From the NCBI RefSeq assembly GCF_028389875.1, contig NC_084665.1, positions 20,678,001 through 20,742,000 of the forward strand: a stretch of 64,000 bases of DNA, read 5' to 3'. Positions within the stretch are counted from its first letter, which is position 1. Each line of letters starts with the position of its first letter. The translations under genes were made by a program, and so were the position numbers. Of this stretch, positions 38,901 to 53,044 are shown one piece after another. The DNA comes from Rhea pennata (Eukaryota > Chordata > Aves > Rheiformes > Rheidae). The notes beneath the pieces are model-generated. The model did not search any database, was not told the DNA's origin, and worked only from the letters and a program-made list of their open reading frames with translations.

Positions 38901-39536
38901 GAGTAACCCCATTATTAAAGGGGTGAACAGTCTGCTCCACCTAATACCAGCTGGAAACTAACCTTCATAATCCTTGAAGCTTTGGTGGGTTAAAAAAATA
39001 ATACCAACAGAGAAACACTGTCTAGGAAACCTATCAGCAAAAGCATCTTTCATAGTCATTATGAATACTAATCAGTACATTTACACTGGATACAAGTAGC
39101 ACAAGAGCCCAGGATCTTTACTCTGGTTGCTGACAGCAATTGCCAACAGCTACCTCTATGTCTGGACATACATATACCTACCTAGTCAGGCTTACACGCA
39201 CACCCTCTGACAGCTTTTCTGGGGAAGTATCATGCCCAGCTTTCAAATAATAGTAATTTCTGAAACATATCACTAGTACAGCCCTGCCCAGTAGATGAAC
39301 CAATATTGAGATCTGCCTCATCTGTCTAAACTCGCTGCATTTATAAAGCACTTTTCACTGTGACATGGTACATGAAATTAAAAAACAAGAGCCAGGCTGC
39401 CAAGGGGTACTGACTGATATATTCTTGTGCTTTCAGCTGTGAAGTGATGAGCTCTCCCGGGGCAGAGGAAGGGGACCAGAGAAAAAATAGGCAATTTACA
39501 TAAAAATTACTGTCACAGGGAACCTTTTCATGTGGG

Positions 39537-39537
<1 letters not shown>
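35912..39537. other. no gene recognised
   Basis: Long AT-rich interval, plausibly intronic. A G13 run is at 37972-37984. Confidence 0.4.
37972..37984. repeat. poly(G) run, G13
   Basis: Thirteen consecutive G, the longest of four such runs in the window. Confidence 0.93.

Positions 39538-39573
<36 letters not shown>
39538..39573. repeat. poly(T) tract, T36
   Basis: Uninterrupted T36, poly(A) on the minus strand. Confidence 0.95.
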
Positions 39574-39576
<3 letters not shown>

Positions 39577-41587
39577 CTCAGCTAGTACCCAGTACGTTTG
39601 GAAATTCTTCAGTTTTCTTTTCAGTGAAACTTAACCCTTAAGAGAAAACAAAGCACGAAGGTTTTGATCCTTTCTGTGTTTTTATTTGTTTTAACATGTG
39701 ATATATGGCCACATGAAAAACAAACTGGTTCTATGACCCCAACAGCAACATAAGCTGTGAGGAAATGAAGACTTTTCTTAATATCAGAGTATTTTTCTGC
39801 AGCCTTAGTTCAGACACCCCACTCCAGTCCTTATACAACTTAGAAAGCTCACAGAAAGGGAAGTTACAAGATGAGTTGAATGTAAAAGTCCTTACAAGAT
39901 AAGCAACAACTGAAACAATGAAACCTATTAAGATCATTGCTGCAGAAGCTATCTGTCAGCTGAACCAGCTGTGCTGTGCTACAGCACACATTACAGTAGC
40001 CCTGTGATCACTTTTCCTTCTAGTGGGAAATCTCTACAGATATTCTTTTACAAAATTTTGATTTGTTTTCACTAAGTGCCCAAGACCAGTCCAGGGAATG
40101 GAAATGAAAATATTTTAATGTCACCATGAACTTTTTGTTTGACTTGTTCAGGGGATGAGAAGAGAATGCTCTTTTGGCTTTATTCTGCTCATTTTCTAGT
40201 AACAGTACAGCCTCTAGTATTTAAAAGAAGAAAATTCATTACAAATGCTTTCTTTTCCTATTCTTGCAAAAACTTCCTTACAGTCCAATATCAAAATCAG
40301 CCACTTAGTCAAATGTTGTAGCACGGTATGACATTAGAAAAAGAGATTCTTTGTGTAATTAATAACACAAAGAAAAGAATTGTTTCATCTTTGAGATACA
40401 GAAAATATGTTTTGAATTTGTATTAAGTAAATGCTAAAGAGATGAAAGGATGGATCCAAATCAGTCTTCACTACAGAAGGGAACCACTCCATGATAATGT
40501 ACAACAAAATTGAGACCGGAAGCCCAATTCCAAAGACACTACCTCTTGGAGCAGAAAAGAGGACCTATCGAGTGACAGTTGAGCCAGCCCCTTACGTAGT
40601 TTTATGAAGGTATAAGAGCCAATTTAGAAAAGTTGTAAATGGTTTGCCTCAAAAAAATTGAAGCACACCGTTTTGTGCCTCTTTATGCACAGTAAGAGCT
40701 CAAAAGGCCATTCTTTAGTGTATGAATTGCTTAAGCACTACAGAGCTGGAGTAGGGCCCCAGCACTGAATCCTTGCCAGGGCTTTGTCAGACATCTAGAT
40801 CATCCTCTCATTGAAGTCAATGACAAAAAACTTCCTTGAGTTCCAGACCAGGAGATTCAGGTCGGTAATATTCACAAACCTGACCAGAACCTCTGTTAAA
40901 AATCCTTGTTGTTTTATTAGTAGTAAATTTCTTCAGAGAGAACTTCCATTTTCTACCAGATTGAACTATATAGAAGCACTGAGGAAGCATGAAGGGAAGT
41001 CAGCTCTGAGCTAAAAGGCGCTTAATACTGATTAGAGGTCAACATATGAGCTCAGAGTAATTTTATAAGCAATACTTCTCCCATGATGGAGTCAGGTTCT
41101 AGAACACACATGTTCAGAAATATTCTCTTCTGACTTCTGGTCATAACCAGATACATCTCGCCCAAATCATTTTCCAGACCAAGGCTACAGTAGGTCCAAA
41201 ATATGGCTTAGTTAAAAGGAAAGCAAACTGAACATACCATTTGATCATATCAACTGAGTCAATGAGAAAAACAGTGGCATGACACTGAAAAGATACTTCC
41301 ACTAGATTTCCAAGAACACGCTATGGGTCAATTTTATGGGAAACATACTCTATTGAATCTTGATAGACCATTGGGAATGCAGATCTAGACCTGAAAGATC
41401 TAGACATAATTGCTAAAAAAAAAATCATAAACCTCTAGCAGGTGACAATAGAGGTGTCATAATCTCTCAGAAGACTCAGCTGAAGAGATTACAAATATAT
41501 TTCTCATTTTTTTGAACTCTATAAACTAGTCCTAGAAAGGTATGCTAGGTATGCACTTCAGACAATTAAAACATTGGAGCAACATAC
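39574..41587. other. no gene recognised
   Basis: AT-rich and plausibly intronic. No exon or repeat recognised. Confidence 0.4.
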
Positions 41588-41674
41588 CATCGTTACTTGA
41601 AACATCTGCTGCTTCAGAAGAAATTTCAACTTTCATAGGCTCTGCAGAAGTTTCCTCTTTGTCTTGCATCTCTC
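41588..41674 (-). CDS. best internal or first coding exon candidate, 87 bp, phase 1-1
   Basis: On the minus strand an acceptor (TTGGCTTGTCTTACAG) precedes an 87-bp segment that ends AACGATG before a consensus donor, GTATGTTGC. Two frames close early. The third is fully open, with two leading bases and one trailing base (phase 1 to 1). It reads EMQDKEETSAEPMKVE and then ISSEAADVSSND. An ATG sits at the second codon with G at -3, so this could also be the first coding exon behind a 5'UTR exon. The acidic, Ser/Glu-rich composition with a PMKVEI segment suggests a disordered region of an intracellular, possibly nuclear, protein (inference). It connects in phase to the candidates at 35834-35911 and 28241-28387. 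I cannot name the gene. Confidence 0.4.
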
Positions 41675-43721
41675 CTGTAAGACAAGCCAAAGGAGGGAAA
41701 AAAATCAACACTTACAGCACCTGATTAACATATAATTCTCAGACTCTGTATGCCATTTTTTTCTCTCTTTCCTCTGATATGCTCTTACTTTTATAGACTC
41801 TGCTGCTGTATTCTGCAGCCATTAGAGAAAAGGGCAAAGGATATAGAGGGAGGAATACGGTTTGAAAATAATTGCTTAAATATTTGTAGAGATCTGCACG
41901 CTTTTGTAACTTGGATTATTAAAACCACATCATAGTGTGTGCTGCTGCCTCCCCGCCATTCTTTTCTCATCATTTTTGAAGAACCCTGTCTGCTCACAAA
42001 ACGCAACAGACGATGGGGACCTAATCGCACTTAGAAAGTTTCTGTAGCTAGCAGAATAAAAGCAGACACAATGAGAGTTCAGGCATTCTCAGCAGTCAGA
42101 CACAAAGTCAAATCTGAATTTAGGGAGATGCATTTTATTACTGGAATTCCACAGTTCTCTCTCTTCTGCCTCCGAAGAAGGAACTCTAAAGGCTCTTGCA
42201 CCTATCTTGTGGCTGAACGATGGGATGCCAAGCTATCAGTTGCTAAGCAATCTACACATTTTGGTTGTTACTATGAGACAGCAAAGTATAGCAAGGACTG
42301 AAATATTTCAAAAATGGCTTACTTTTAAGCTGAAATCATTCATGTCAATCATTCTTCAGCAACAGAGACAGATAAAATATTGTAAGTCATTTAAACACCT
42401 CTTTCTCCTTTCTGTGGACAACTATTTTTTCTTCAATGCACTTCAGTGTGCTACTTTTATTTTGTTCATAAACATGCATCAACACTGAATTTTTCTGCCA
42501 GTTCTCTTTCTAATTGTATCTGCAACCTAATGCACTGTAATAGAGATTTCAGTCTCCTGGGTGCTTGCTATGTTGGCAATGCCAGTCTCAGAGGCAACTT
42601 CAGCTGCACTATGCTTTTACTAAGCATAGAAATGCTAAAAGAGTAGTCAGCAAATGCAGAAACAAACACAAATAACCACTGGAAAGCTCAATTCCCCCTA
42701 GCCGCAGGTGGGGGGAAGTGTGATAGATGACCTTACAGCGATGGAGATGTCGCTGACCATTGCAACATCTCTACTGGAGAAATCCTTCAGTGAATCTTCC
42801 TATCAACCAAGCCACCTCCTCCTTGCTGGTGTAAAACACCTCCCTGTACAAAAGACATGCCTGCAAACATCTGCAGCTGCACGCACCTGGGGGTGGCAGC
42901 TCCACACGCTTGTCAAAATCCTTGAGGTTGCTCCTGAGATGGCACGAGGGCGAGCCCTGCCTGGTGGGCTGCTACGCACCTGCAGGCCTACACTTCCCTA
43001 GCCCATTGCCTGTTGCTCTCTCATACACATGTGAAGGACAAAAGTGCCATCCCTCCCTTTGGCAGCATCTGCCCATGCCAGGAACTTGTCCAGCAAAAGG
43101 TTGGGAATGTACGCTCAAAATCCCTGACTGATTTCTTCTAGCAAAATCAATATGAAATCTGGATGACTATCAAAGCACTGATTAATCAAGGAGGATACAC
43201 TGAATGATCTCATTCGTGTTACATTTTGATTAGCTTGGGGAAATGGCTATATGGAAAACAAAGTTTCAGGGAAAAAAAACAATCTCCCTGCAAAGCGTGC
43301 AGCCTGCAGTGAGGACAACGTTTCCTACCAAACCACCTCAGATATCTACAGCATGTATTCAGGAGCCCTGCTAAGCACTGGCACGTTCAGGCTGGCAGCT
43401 GATGCCTGTGAATCAGGCTTTGCCTCCTCTAAACCACAGTCTGTTAACCAAATAAAGTAGACATGATGTGACAGGTTATGTCTTGGCTCCTGGTTTCTGT
43501 AACAGCCTTGTCGTTGTGCTGTCAGCTCGCAAAGACACCTGTGCAAAGTTCCTAGGTCCTATCCAAGATGTCCCATTAACCAGCCGGCATGCCTGGCTTC
43601 ACCACGCTGCCAAAAGGTTTCTCAGGTTCCACTTCAGAAATGGTCTCCTGCAACAAGCAGGTGCGAAAGATCATTGGCACTGTGCTAGGGGAAGACAGAG
43701 CTTAATAAAAGGCAAGACATT
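41675..43721. other. no gene recognised
   Basis: Plausibly intronic sequence with chance ORFs only. Confidence 0.4.
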
Positions 43722-43764
43722 TGTGTGTGCGTGTGTGTGTGTGCATGCACACATGCACGTGCGC
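43722..43764. repeat. (TG)n plus alternating purine-pyrimidine tract, 43 nt
   Basis: TG repeats run to 43743 and continue as GCATGCACACATGCACGTGC. Every step from 43722 to 43764 alternates pyrimidine and purine without a break. Such tracts are the classic sequence class that can flip to Z-DNA under negative supercoiling. Confidence 0.9.
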
Positions 43765-46472
43765 TAATTAGGGCTTCTGTTGCATGGATGAAAGCAGAAA
43801 GAGCCGAGGGCCCTCAACTCACCCTCCAGGAGGTGATCCTGGAGCAGCCCTGGAGAGAGACTGGAAAGAGTAACAACAGTAGCAAATATGCAAAATCAAT
43901 TTTCAGAGGGTTAGGACCATAAACATTTTCGAGAGAACACTAATGCGTGTTCTACATTTTTGCCTTCTTTGCAAGTCTGAATAGCCAATTCTCCATCCCC
44001 ACTGGGAATGCATTTTAGCTACACCGGGGCTGTTACAGCCTATGCTGACTGCTGAATACTGTCAGCCCCAAAACGATAGCAAGAAGCAACGTTCAGGGAC
44101 AAAATGAGGAAGATATTTTAAACCCAAACAAAACTGAGTCCCACTGCAAACCTTGGGAGGAAGCCTGAAAAACAACTGATCTAACGTACAGACAGGCTTT
44201 GAAACTCTGTTAATATAAATCTCCATCTTGCCCCTTGCTATCATTGTGGGTGGGGGCAGGAGCACTCACTACACTGACAAGTGTGTGGAAGAAGTTTTAT
44301 CCAAAAATCTCCTTGCTTGCTATGCTGTAAGACTCTGCAGAAATGAGCCCATTCCCTGTAAACAGCAGCATCTGATCAGAACTAGAACCCCCTGACAACC
44401 AATTGACTGCGGAGGCCCCCCTGCTCCTCACTGTGATTGCTAGAGGTTAGAGCATGAACACGAGACGTATTTAAGGACTCAGAGCAGGAGATGAGAGCTA
44501 CTGAAATAGAGGGAGCCTAGGAGACACCACTTTCAATTTCAATTACCATTTCCAATTGCACCACTGCCAGAGTTGATTACCATAACCCTTTGTAGGCTGC
44601 TTATACAACTAGCAAAGCTAGTGACAACAGGCTTACAAGTTCAGGGAAGGCTGGCTCCAAGCGTTTTTAAACACATAAGACAAATATTTGCTAGGAAGAT
44701 GAAAATCTCCATACTGTTATTTAATCTTTTCTCCCTTACAAGCTGTCTGTAGTTCCATAGTTAATACACAATTGTTCCTTTGGAGAAATAGGATTTCAGG
44801 TTCACACGCAATTCTTGACATTAAAATGAAGCTGAGCTACATGTTGGTGCAATAGCATCCATTGTAAAAACGCCCAAGTACAGAAGCCAGGCATCTAGCT
44901 GTTTTCCACACTCTTGATAAGTTAATACATAAAAAATGTAAGTCCTCTCCCCCTCCTTTGCACAAGGTTTGCATCTATATCAAGTGATAAAAGCGGGCAA
45001 CTATGCAGGCTTAGATGCTGTGACACAGCAATCCATAAAACTCATTTTTCCCTGATCAGCCAGGCTTTGCCCTCCTTACAGGGCCTGTATGTCTGCACTG
45101 ACCATCAAGGGGTCCTAGGAGACTGGTCTCCCTCAGCACAACCTGGCCTTTGAGAATGGCCTTAGAAAACACCAGGGATGGGGAAGGAGTTTCTCAAATG
45201 GGTTTTCAATCAGGAATATGTATTTCTGCAATTAGATCACAGCTTGTTTCAAGGTCATGGACTAGTTGTAAGACAAACACAAAAACAGTAATTCTGTGCA
45301 AAAATGAGTTCTGTGAATGCAATCGTGGCATATCAAGAAAACTTAAATCTTAAAAAAGCCCCAGCTTAAAAAGTCTTATAACTACATGGGAAATCCTGGC
45401 CCTAGGATTGTTCTGAATATTTTGGGGAAAAAAAAAGTTATGAATAATACTACAGTCCCAGGCAACTGCTTCTGTTTTTAGGTGAAAAGGCAAGGCCATT
45501 ACTCCTGTAAGTCATCTCCCCCTGAATTTTGGGTAACACCACAGGAATTCTGAGAAAGCAAGATTCTGTCTACGGACAAGTTGCAATAGGGGAAATTAAT
45601 TACTCATGAATTATTTGTATAGCATTCATTTCTGTTCTTCTTATATACCTTGAAAATTCATCTTTGTGATTATTTAGTATGAAAACTATCTTGTAGTTAT
45701 TCTGAATGTCCAGTTTTCTCTGATTCATGCTCACTAAAGAACATTTATTATCTTGAGTTTAGCTGTAAATATGGTTCTCCTAATTAGGAGACACTGAGAG
45801 ACAGAGGCTTGTAAAAAATCCAAATTTCTCTGGTTAAAATTTGAAGTCACAGTTTGTCATTGGCAGCAACAAAAATGAAAGACAAAGCTCTTCTGACCCG
45901 GAGCTGCATTGTCTTATCTGTCAAAAACAGTTCCATTTTTCTTGCTCTGCATATAGCCAGAGCTGAGCGTTTTTTTTTCCTTCCCAGTCATTTCACTGTA
46001 GCTATTTGCTAATGTTACTGTCAAACCTTCATAGACTTTGTTTACTGCTGCATTTTAGTAGCGTTATAAATGCTGCTTCACTTAGGAACCGAAGCTGCCC
46101 GTGATGCAAGGGCTCAGCTTGACTCTTACTGAGTACCTCCATCTGTGATGAGTGACCCTTTTAACCAGCACAAATTCTCCCACATAAAAGATTTATACTT
46201 TCTTCTTCCGTGGCTACTCACGTTAAAATCACCCAGCTGCTCTCGGTGCTCTAAGACACAACAATTGCGGGCCATCTTTATTTAGTTATGTTAAAATCTC
46301 TGGGCAGTTTTAGCCCTGGATACTGTTCCCTGGCTTATAGGTCAAGGAAAACCCTGCAGAGGCCGCAGGAATGGAGTTGCCATAAGGCATCTCTTGCTAT
46401 TCAGTGCACCCTCATTAACAATAAATGTCCAAATGTCTCCATCTGTTAAATCAGGAATATTCTACCTTGATC
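43765..46472. other. no gene recognised
   Basis: AT-rich, no exon or repeat recognised. Confidence 0.4.
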
Positions 46473-46505
46473 AAAAAAAAAAAATAAAAGAAAAAAAGAA
46501 AAAAA
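46473..46505 (+). repeat. A-rich tract
   Basis: A12 followed by TAAAAGA and GAAAAA-type units. Confidence 0.9.
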
Positions 46506-49027
46506 TCTGACAATTAGGCACCACAGAGATGAAAAGACAAGTAAAGGATGCAGATTTCACAGGAGGGTTTGCTGGCTGGGACACTAGCTTTGCTGGTCTT
46601 TTGAAGGAGCTGAGAGTTATTTCTTAAGAGCCAGGTGTGGGCTGCCAGGACCCACACTGCAGCCCCTGGGTCACGGGACGGGGTGCGTGCCCTCTCTTGG
46701 GGCAACCTGCCTTCAGCTCCTGGAGCAGCCGGTGCAAGGTGGCACGTCGACTTCCTGCATCTGCGCGTGCCGCTGTACGCGAGGGCCCGGTGCTGCTGCC
46801 GGTCCACTGCTATTCTCAGCTCGAGTTGAACCACAATTTCTTTCTAATGTGATCTAAAACTGTTTAAGATCCACTTATCCTTATCCCCTTCCAGTCCTTT
46901 ATTAAACATACTCTTAGTAAATCTCATTATGCCTCCTCTTCCCTGAAGGTGGGAACAGGAATTGTCTCTCAGCAATATGGTCTGTAAGACCCATACAAAT
47001 TGGGCGTCTCTAAAATCACTAATGCCCATCAGGAGCTCTTTGTACCTTTTGTCTCTCTGTAGCAACAGGATAAACCTGCACGCAGCAGGCCCTTGATGAA
47101 TACAAGGGCATAGCGTTTTAAGTAAAGTCCTTTTTGAATTTTTATTCTGACAAAGTCTCTGCTGGGTAAGAGGCCACACTGCTGTTTTCCACAAGTTCTT
47201 TATGTGAAACCTGCCATCAGAGAGGAACCCTCCAGCAGAGAATAACCGAAATGGAGCACCCAGACGCTTTCATTGCATCCTTAAATTGCTGTCCGTTAAC
47301 GTAACTAAAATGTTGCCTGGTATAGTCAGGCTCATAGATTACTGGCCTCAAATGGCTTTCAATGCACTTGCACTTTATTTCCCTGCCTATAAATGAGGCA
47401 AATAGATAGTATTCTCAGTGGGATTATGAAAAGAACAGCCTTCTGAATACATAGAGGACTCTGGAAATATCTTGAGTATTTACCTTTCTTTCCCGTTCTG
47501 TCATGTTCCTTGCCACTTTTAACCCCTTATTAAATGTGTAACTTATTTGATTCTGTTCCTCATCACTGTAGATCCCTGACCCTAAGAAGCTGCATAGGCG
47601 TGAGAAATTATAGCTCTGGAGGATCCTTTTTTGTAAGGTAGAGGAAATCTCCAGATCTCATAAAGCTCAGTTTTCATCAGTAATAACATACATTTGGGCA
47701 TTCAGAAACATTCCTCTAGCTCCTTGGCCACGGCGTCAAGCCTACTGACCCACGACAGGCTGCCAGAACGATACCTATGCATCCACTCCCATCACAACAC
47801 ATTTTTTTCTGCACACCCACCATGCTCATTACTATGCATCCAGTCTGTCTCCAGCTGTCCTTGTACGGTAGGTTTAATTTTCCCTCTATGCCACAAAGCT
47901 GGGGTGAGGACCTGACCCTCAATTTTGAAGAGCTGCTGCAGGTGCCCAATAGCTCTGATAGGCCTTCCTTTCCTCTCCATCACAAACAAATTAATAGTTC
48001 ACATTGCTGTGAGATTTTCCATCATCATGTACCATGTCCCTATTCCATTTCTATCTTGGTTCGCTGGGTTTCCTGGGCATTTCAAATAATCTCGATGCAA
48101 CTGCAGCACATCAAAACACTTTGAAAGCAAAGAGGTCTCAGATCTCATAAGCAGGCCAGATGTGTCAAGAGCACCACACTACATTTTTCAGAAATAGTGA
48201 AGAAGCCCTAACTTCCTGTCCAAAAGGATTGGATCCAAACAGACAAGACTACAGCAAGCCTTCACCCTGAGCAGCTGTACGAGAACTACAGAGGTGCTAG
48301 GTACGAATGGAAACAGTAACTATGACAAAGAGGATTTTTAAAGAAGAGAGGGGGCAAGAGAGAGAGTAGGAACCTAGGGGGACACAGATAACACCAAATT
48401 GTTTATGAGCTAAAAGAGAGGAAAGCCCCATTCAAACACTCAAAAGCTTTTGGACAAGCACCCCGTCTTTGGAGAGCATCCATGGCTGGTTGCAATGAGG
48501 AGCACGGCTGGGTGAAAATGCATGCCACAGACGTGGGGCGAAAGGAGGCTTTGCCTGAGCTGCTGATAAAGCACAGCCAGGGCTGCTCGCCCTCATGGCA
48601 GCAATCATTTATTTCTGGGGTCACTGCTCTGGACTAGATTAGCGCCGAGTCAAAGAGGAGTCCTGGAAAATATCCTGTTCAATTCCTTTTCAACACTATT
48701 GCTGAGTACATGAAGAATGAGCTTCCAAGCAACAGAGAACAGGAGCAGAAGGGTAATAAGGAGGGCTTATGGTTTAACCTGGCACTAACAAAAGGCACTA
48801 ATAAAATACTACATGTGAGAGAAATAGATTCTCTCCTGTTATTTATCCAGAGATCCCCAATGTAAATTCTGCAAATTAAAAGAGAACAGAATATCCTCAA
48901 GAATGAGAGGCACATAACATTGGATCAAGTTCTATAAATAGATGTGACCTTCCAAGTATGTTGTATTTTCCAAACATTTTGTGATAGAAAGATACAGCAG
49001 ATGGCACAAAAAGGTTAGAAAATATAC
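46506..49027. other. no gene recognised; small CpG cluster 46.67-46.81 kb
   Basis: A short CpG-containing cluster at about 46670-46810 is too short for an island. A minus-strand donor-like GTAAAT at about 47480 has no good acceptor partner. Confidence 0.35.
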
Positions 49028-49050
49028 ATATATATATATATATATATATA
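49028..49050. repeat. (AT)11 microsatellite
   Basis: Uninterrupted alternating AT of 23 bases. Confidence 0.95.
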
Positions 49051-51609
49051 CAAAAAAAATAAAATTGGATAACCAGAGGTAGACTATATACAACATACTT
49101 GGTTGAAATGTCTTGATATTACCAGATGACAGTGTTTTGGAAAGAGTACTTCCATTTCTAAAGACTGACCAATCCAGGACAAGCACTTGTTTTAAAGTTT
49201 TATAAACCCATCAGCTACCTAGAGCCTAAGTGAGCAGAATATGAGACTCATTTGCTTGAAAAGAAGTAGTAATTGGCAGTGCTTAATAACAAAGACGTTG
49301 CACGTGATGTTTTTCATCTTTTTCCCCTACTGAGAGAGGCACATGTCCAATAATGATTACTTTTCAAAAACAATTAAAGAATTGTACCCGTAGTTTTTAT
49401 AACTGAGCTCTGTGCTGACTCTTTCTAAGCTAAAGCTTTACAGTCAGCTTTGATTTTATGAGTTATAGGAAAGCAGCCAGTAAACACAGATCTGCCATAA
49501 ATGAGTAATTTTGCTACTGAGCTTCCCATCTATTTCAGTTCTCAGGTTTATCGTTACGGACCTGGGTGGTGCCTCATTGAAATAGAAAAGAGTTTTCAAC
49601 AATATACGCACTCACACTTGCATATATACATTTAAGTACAAGGGCAGTAAGAGATTTTTAATGAATACTGGACTGGGGGTTGTTTTCCTCCCATAAAGGA
49701 GGGCATACCTGGGTGGCTATGAGAGTGGTGGAAGGTAACCTGTGTTGCTGAAGGCAACAGGTCTTCCGCCGTCTTGCCAGGGAAACGCTGCGTGCCCTGT
49801 GTAGAGGAGCCATCACTGAATTCGGGCTTCTCAAGGTTTACTCTGCTTTCACTGTCAGCTGTCACTAGAGCTGCTTGCCGCCCCCGTTTACCCGGACGAA
49901 GCCCGGCTGCCTCCTATACAGCAGTCAGCGAGCCAACACCAGGCAGCTGCAAAAACATTCAGAGGGTCGGCAAGCACATCGTGAGCTTTATGACCTCCTA
50001 CAAAGCATGGATACTGCTTTTAATTTCTACCGAGAACTCGATGGTTATAAGAAGAAAATTTTAATACAACCATGTGGAGTATGATCTTTGCCCAGGATTG
50101 TTATCAAAGTGTTGCAGTGTAATGAAGTGCATGATGCACTCGTCTTGCTCTAATTAAGAACTCCAGGTCAACTCATAACCACTGCGCAATATTGAATGTC
50201 ACTAGGCAGAAGCATCATTCAGCACTTTCCTCTTCAGTTCTCATTTTCAAGTGTTTATATTACAGTCACATTTCATATTCCAAAGAAAATTTGTGGTACT
50301 GACTGTTGAATTTGTTGATGCCTAGTTTTCAAGCAAAACCACTACACATATATCAGCAATATTCTTACTTAAATTCATTATAAGATATAGACCAATGGGA
50401 GAAAAGAAAAGATATGCCTTAAATTGAACCTCGGAGAGGAAGCAGGGCAAGAACCCTGCTTATGAACACTTGCCACCTCACATTCGGATGTCAGGAGTTG
50501 AGGCTGAGCGGAGAAGAGCGAGGACTGCTATAGGGGAGCTCGAATTGAATGCCTGGTGCCTCAACACACAGACCAGCCTCAAACAGCAACGCAGCTACTA
50601 ATGCAGGCGCTTCTCAGCCCCACAGCAGCAGTGATGGATTACTGTGCATTTCGGTGCTCTGCCTTGGAAAACTCAGCTCCAAACACAGACGTTTTGGAGA
50701 GTGAGGGAGGGGCAGTGGTGCATAGCCAGACATCAATAGCTGGTGTTTAACACTTGAAAGACTTGCACCTGTTGGTGTCCTCCTGACCCTCACCTTCCTC
50801 CCACGAAGTCAGGAGCGTTTCCAAAACCTGGAAAGCACAACTGGAAAGGAAAATTTGGGGGGTGGCTTTTGGGAAAATGTTACCTACCAACTTGTGTGTT
50901 ACTATCCACTCCTTAGGAGCATCTTATCGCATAACGAATGGCTTGACTGGTGGTTCCTGGCAATGTCAAAGACTGGATTTAGTAGATTACCAAATCAGTG
51001 AGGTTTATATGCCCTATTTGATGGAGAAAATTTCAAGGCAAATTTCAAAATTCACAGTATGGGGTAGAAAAATTTTGCTCACAATACAGCTTCTAGAAGA
51101 GCACTTTTGCAAGCCAGAAAAAAGCAAGTGCCAGTACTGGCAGTCATATGCTTGCTTTTCTTTCTTGCGGAGAGCCATTATACAGTGTTTGCTAAAATTG
51201 TAAATGTTCCTTCTGCCTCACAATGGGAAACAACACTAATAAGCATCACAGTGTGTGAGATAAAATGTGCAGTGCTATTGTTCCCTTTGATTTGTCTTCC
51301 ACTTATATTGGCTCTCAGCAAGAATTACGCAAAGACAGCTGCAGATTTTTCTTCTTAACTTTTTCACATTTTATCCTTTGTTTGGTTCATAAATTCTAGA
51401 ATCTAACTAGGATGTTACATCAGAGAAAGGAATTTACATTTAGATAATGTAATGCAAAACATACTAAAAGTTATAATCCTTCCCCCTCCAAACAGCTTCT
51501 GTGTTCTTCCCAGCTGACCTCAGCTTTGCAAGATAGGAATCTGGCTTATTTGCTTTAAGTTGAATGTTTTTTTTTTCCCACCTTTATCTCATAACCTAAA
51601 ATTCAGGGC
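49051..51609. other. no gene recognised
   Basis: A 113-codon plus-strand frame at 50862-51203 has no recognised motif and no splice support, so it is not called. Confidence 0.4.
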
Positions 51610-51650
51610 TTTTTTTTTTTTTTTTTTTTTTCTTTTTCTTTTTCTTTTTC
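51610..51650. repeat. poly(T) / (CTTTTT)n tract
   Basis: T22 followed by three CTTTTT-like units. Confidence 0.93.
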
Positions 51651-53044
51651 CTGATTTTAGAGCAGGACCATGGGCAAGGGCTGACCAGCTGCAGGCAAGA
51701 GACAGCCAGCAAGGTGCAGCAGGGCCACAGTAACCAGCACTGGAGATGCCCGCAGCCAGGTCCACAAGCTCTGCCACTCATTGACATCAACGCCCAAGTC
51801 CAGGGATTTGCCAGATCCTGCACTTCAGCTTATGCAGAGAAGTACTGGGGGCTTTCTGGCTCTCAAGCAGCTATATTCCTAATAACACTTCCTACTATAT
51901 GAGCTTGTTCTAGTTTTTTGAAGAAGTCCATCCTACTGCTAGCAGTCAATGCAGGGTCAGAAATTTACTCTAGATTTTAGATAGTGACTAAAATAAACCC
52001 CCAGATTTAACGGTATCAAAAGAAAATAAATACAGATACAGAAAAGTAGACCAAGGTTGGTTTATGGCTAGACCACTGCTATTTTTCTCAGTGACATTGG
52101 GTAAAATCTGGAGCAACTCATGTGGAAAGCCTAGACACCATTTCTCCTCAACAGTCTTGCCTATACTCTGCATCACTGAAGATTCCTCAGAGTCACATTA
52201 CATCTCTAAGCACTAAATAGGAATGAGAGGCCAAAAATACAAATCATTGTGCAGAAGTCTTTAAGAAAAAGGAAAGGAGGGGAAGAGAAACTTGTAGTTC
52301 TGTCTCGACGTATTTCTTATCAGAGGTTAAATAAACCAGGGTTTTTCCCTTTAGCAATGAAGATTATATCTTCTCTCTCCATCAAACACTCCTTTAACAC
52401 AGAGATTGTTCCAGATGCCAGCAGGTATAGATCAGGATTTTCAAAAATAGGTCACTAAAGTTAGGAGCATTTTAAAATGGGGTTTAGATCCTGATTTTCA
52501 AAAGCTCCAAGCAGCCAGCAGCTCCAATTGGCTTCAAAGGATGCCGCTTCATAAGGTGGCTGGGATACGCTCAGCATTTCTGAAAACCAGGCCAGCTGCT
52601 TAGGATCCTGAACACGAATTTAAAAATCCAGTGCCAATTCTCACTGTGCTAAAAATGACATCACCTCTCTAACCTGTGCTTAGAGAGCTTAGTGACATTA
52701 TAACTAACAAAACAAAACAAAATGACTCTTGCTTTCTTTTCCCAAAGCAGAATGTACAGTACTCCAATAGAACTGCTGTCTATCATGAAAACTAGTAGAC
52801 TCTTGAGTCGAACAAGGTAACTATAATTTTCCTTGATGCTGCTGAGCAAGTCTGTAACATCTCCTGAAAACTTCTTAATAATTGATGGTTAATAAGGGTT
52901 ACTTGCAACGTGACGTCCTGAAGGTCAGCCAGGATACAGCAGCTAGTTCGGTGGACACGCAGAAATACCACTCGCTATACAGAAGTGCCAAAAGCTAGGC
53001 TGGGATGCTGTACTTACCTCTCCTACAATGCCATCCTCCCACGA
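51651..53044. other. no gene recognised
   Basis: Unremarkable. A very good minus-strand donor (GAG/GTAAGTACAG) lies at about 53008-53017, just downstream of the tRNA-like sequence. Confidence 0.4.

Noticed and set aside
37713..39190. Shared CATATACCTACCTAG at about 37720 and 39172
   Set aside because: The match is about 15 bases and flanks do not align; likely coincidence.
47470..47530. Minus-strand donor-like GTAAAT at about 47480
   Set aside because: Upstream acceptor is weak and the segment is short.
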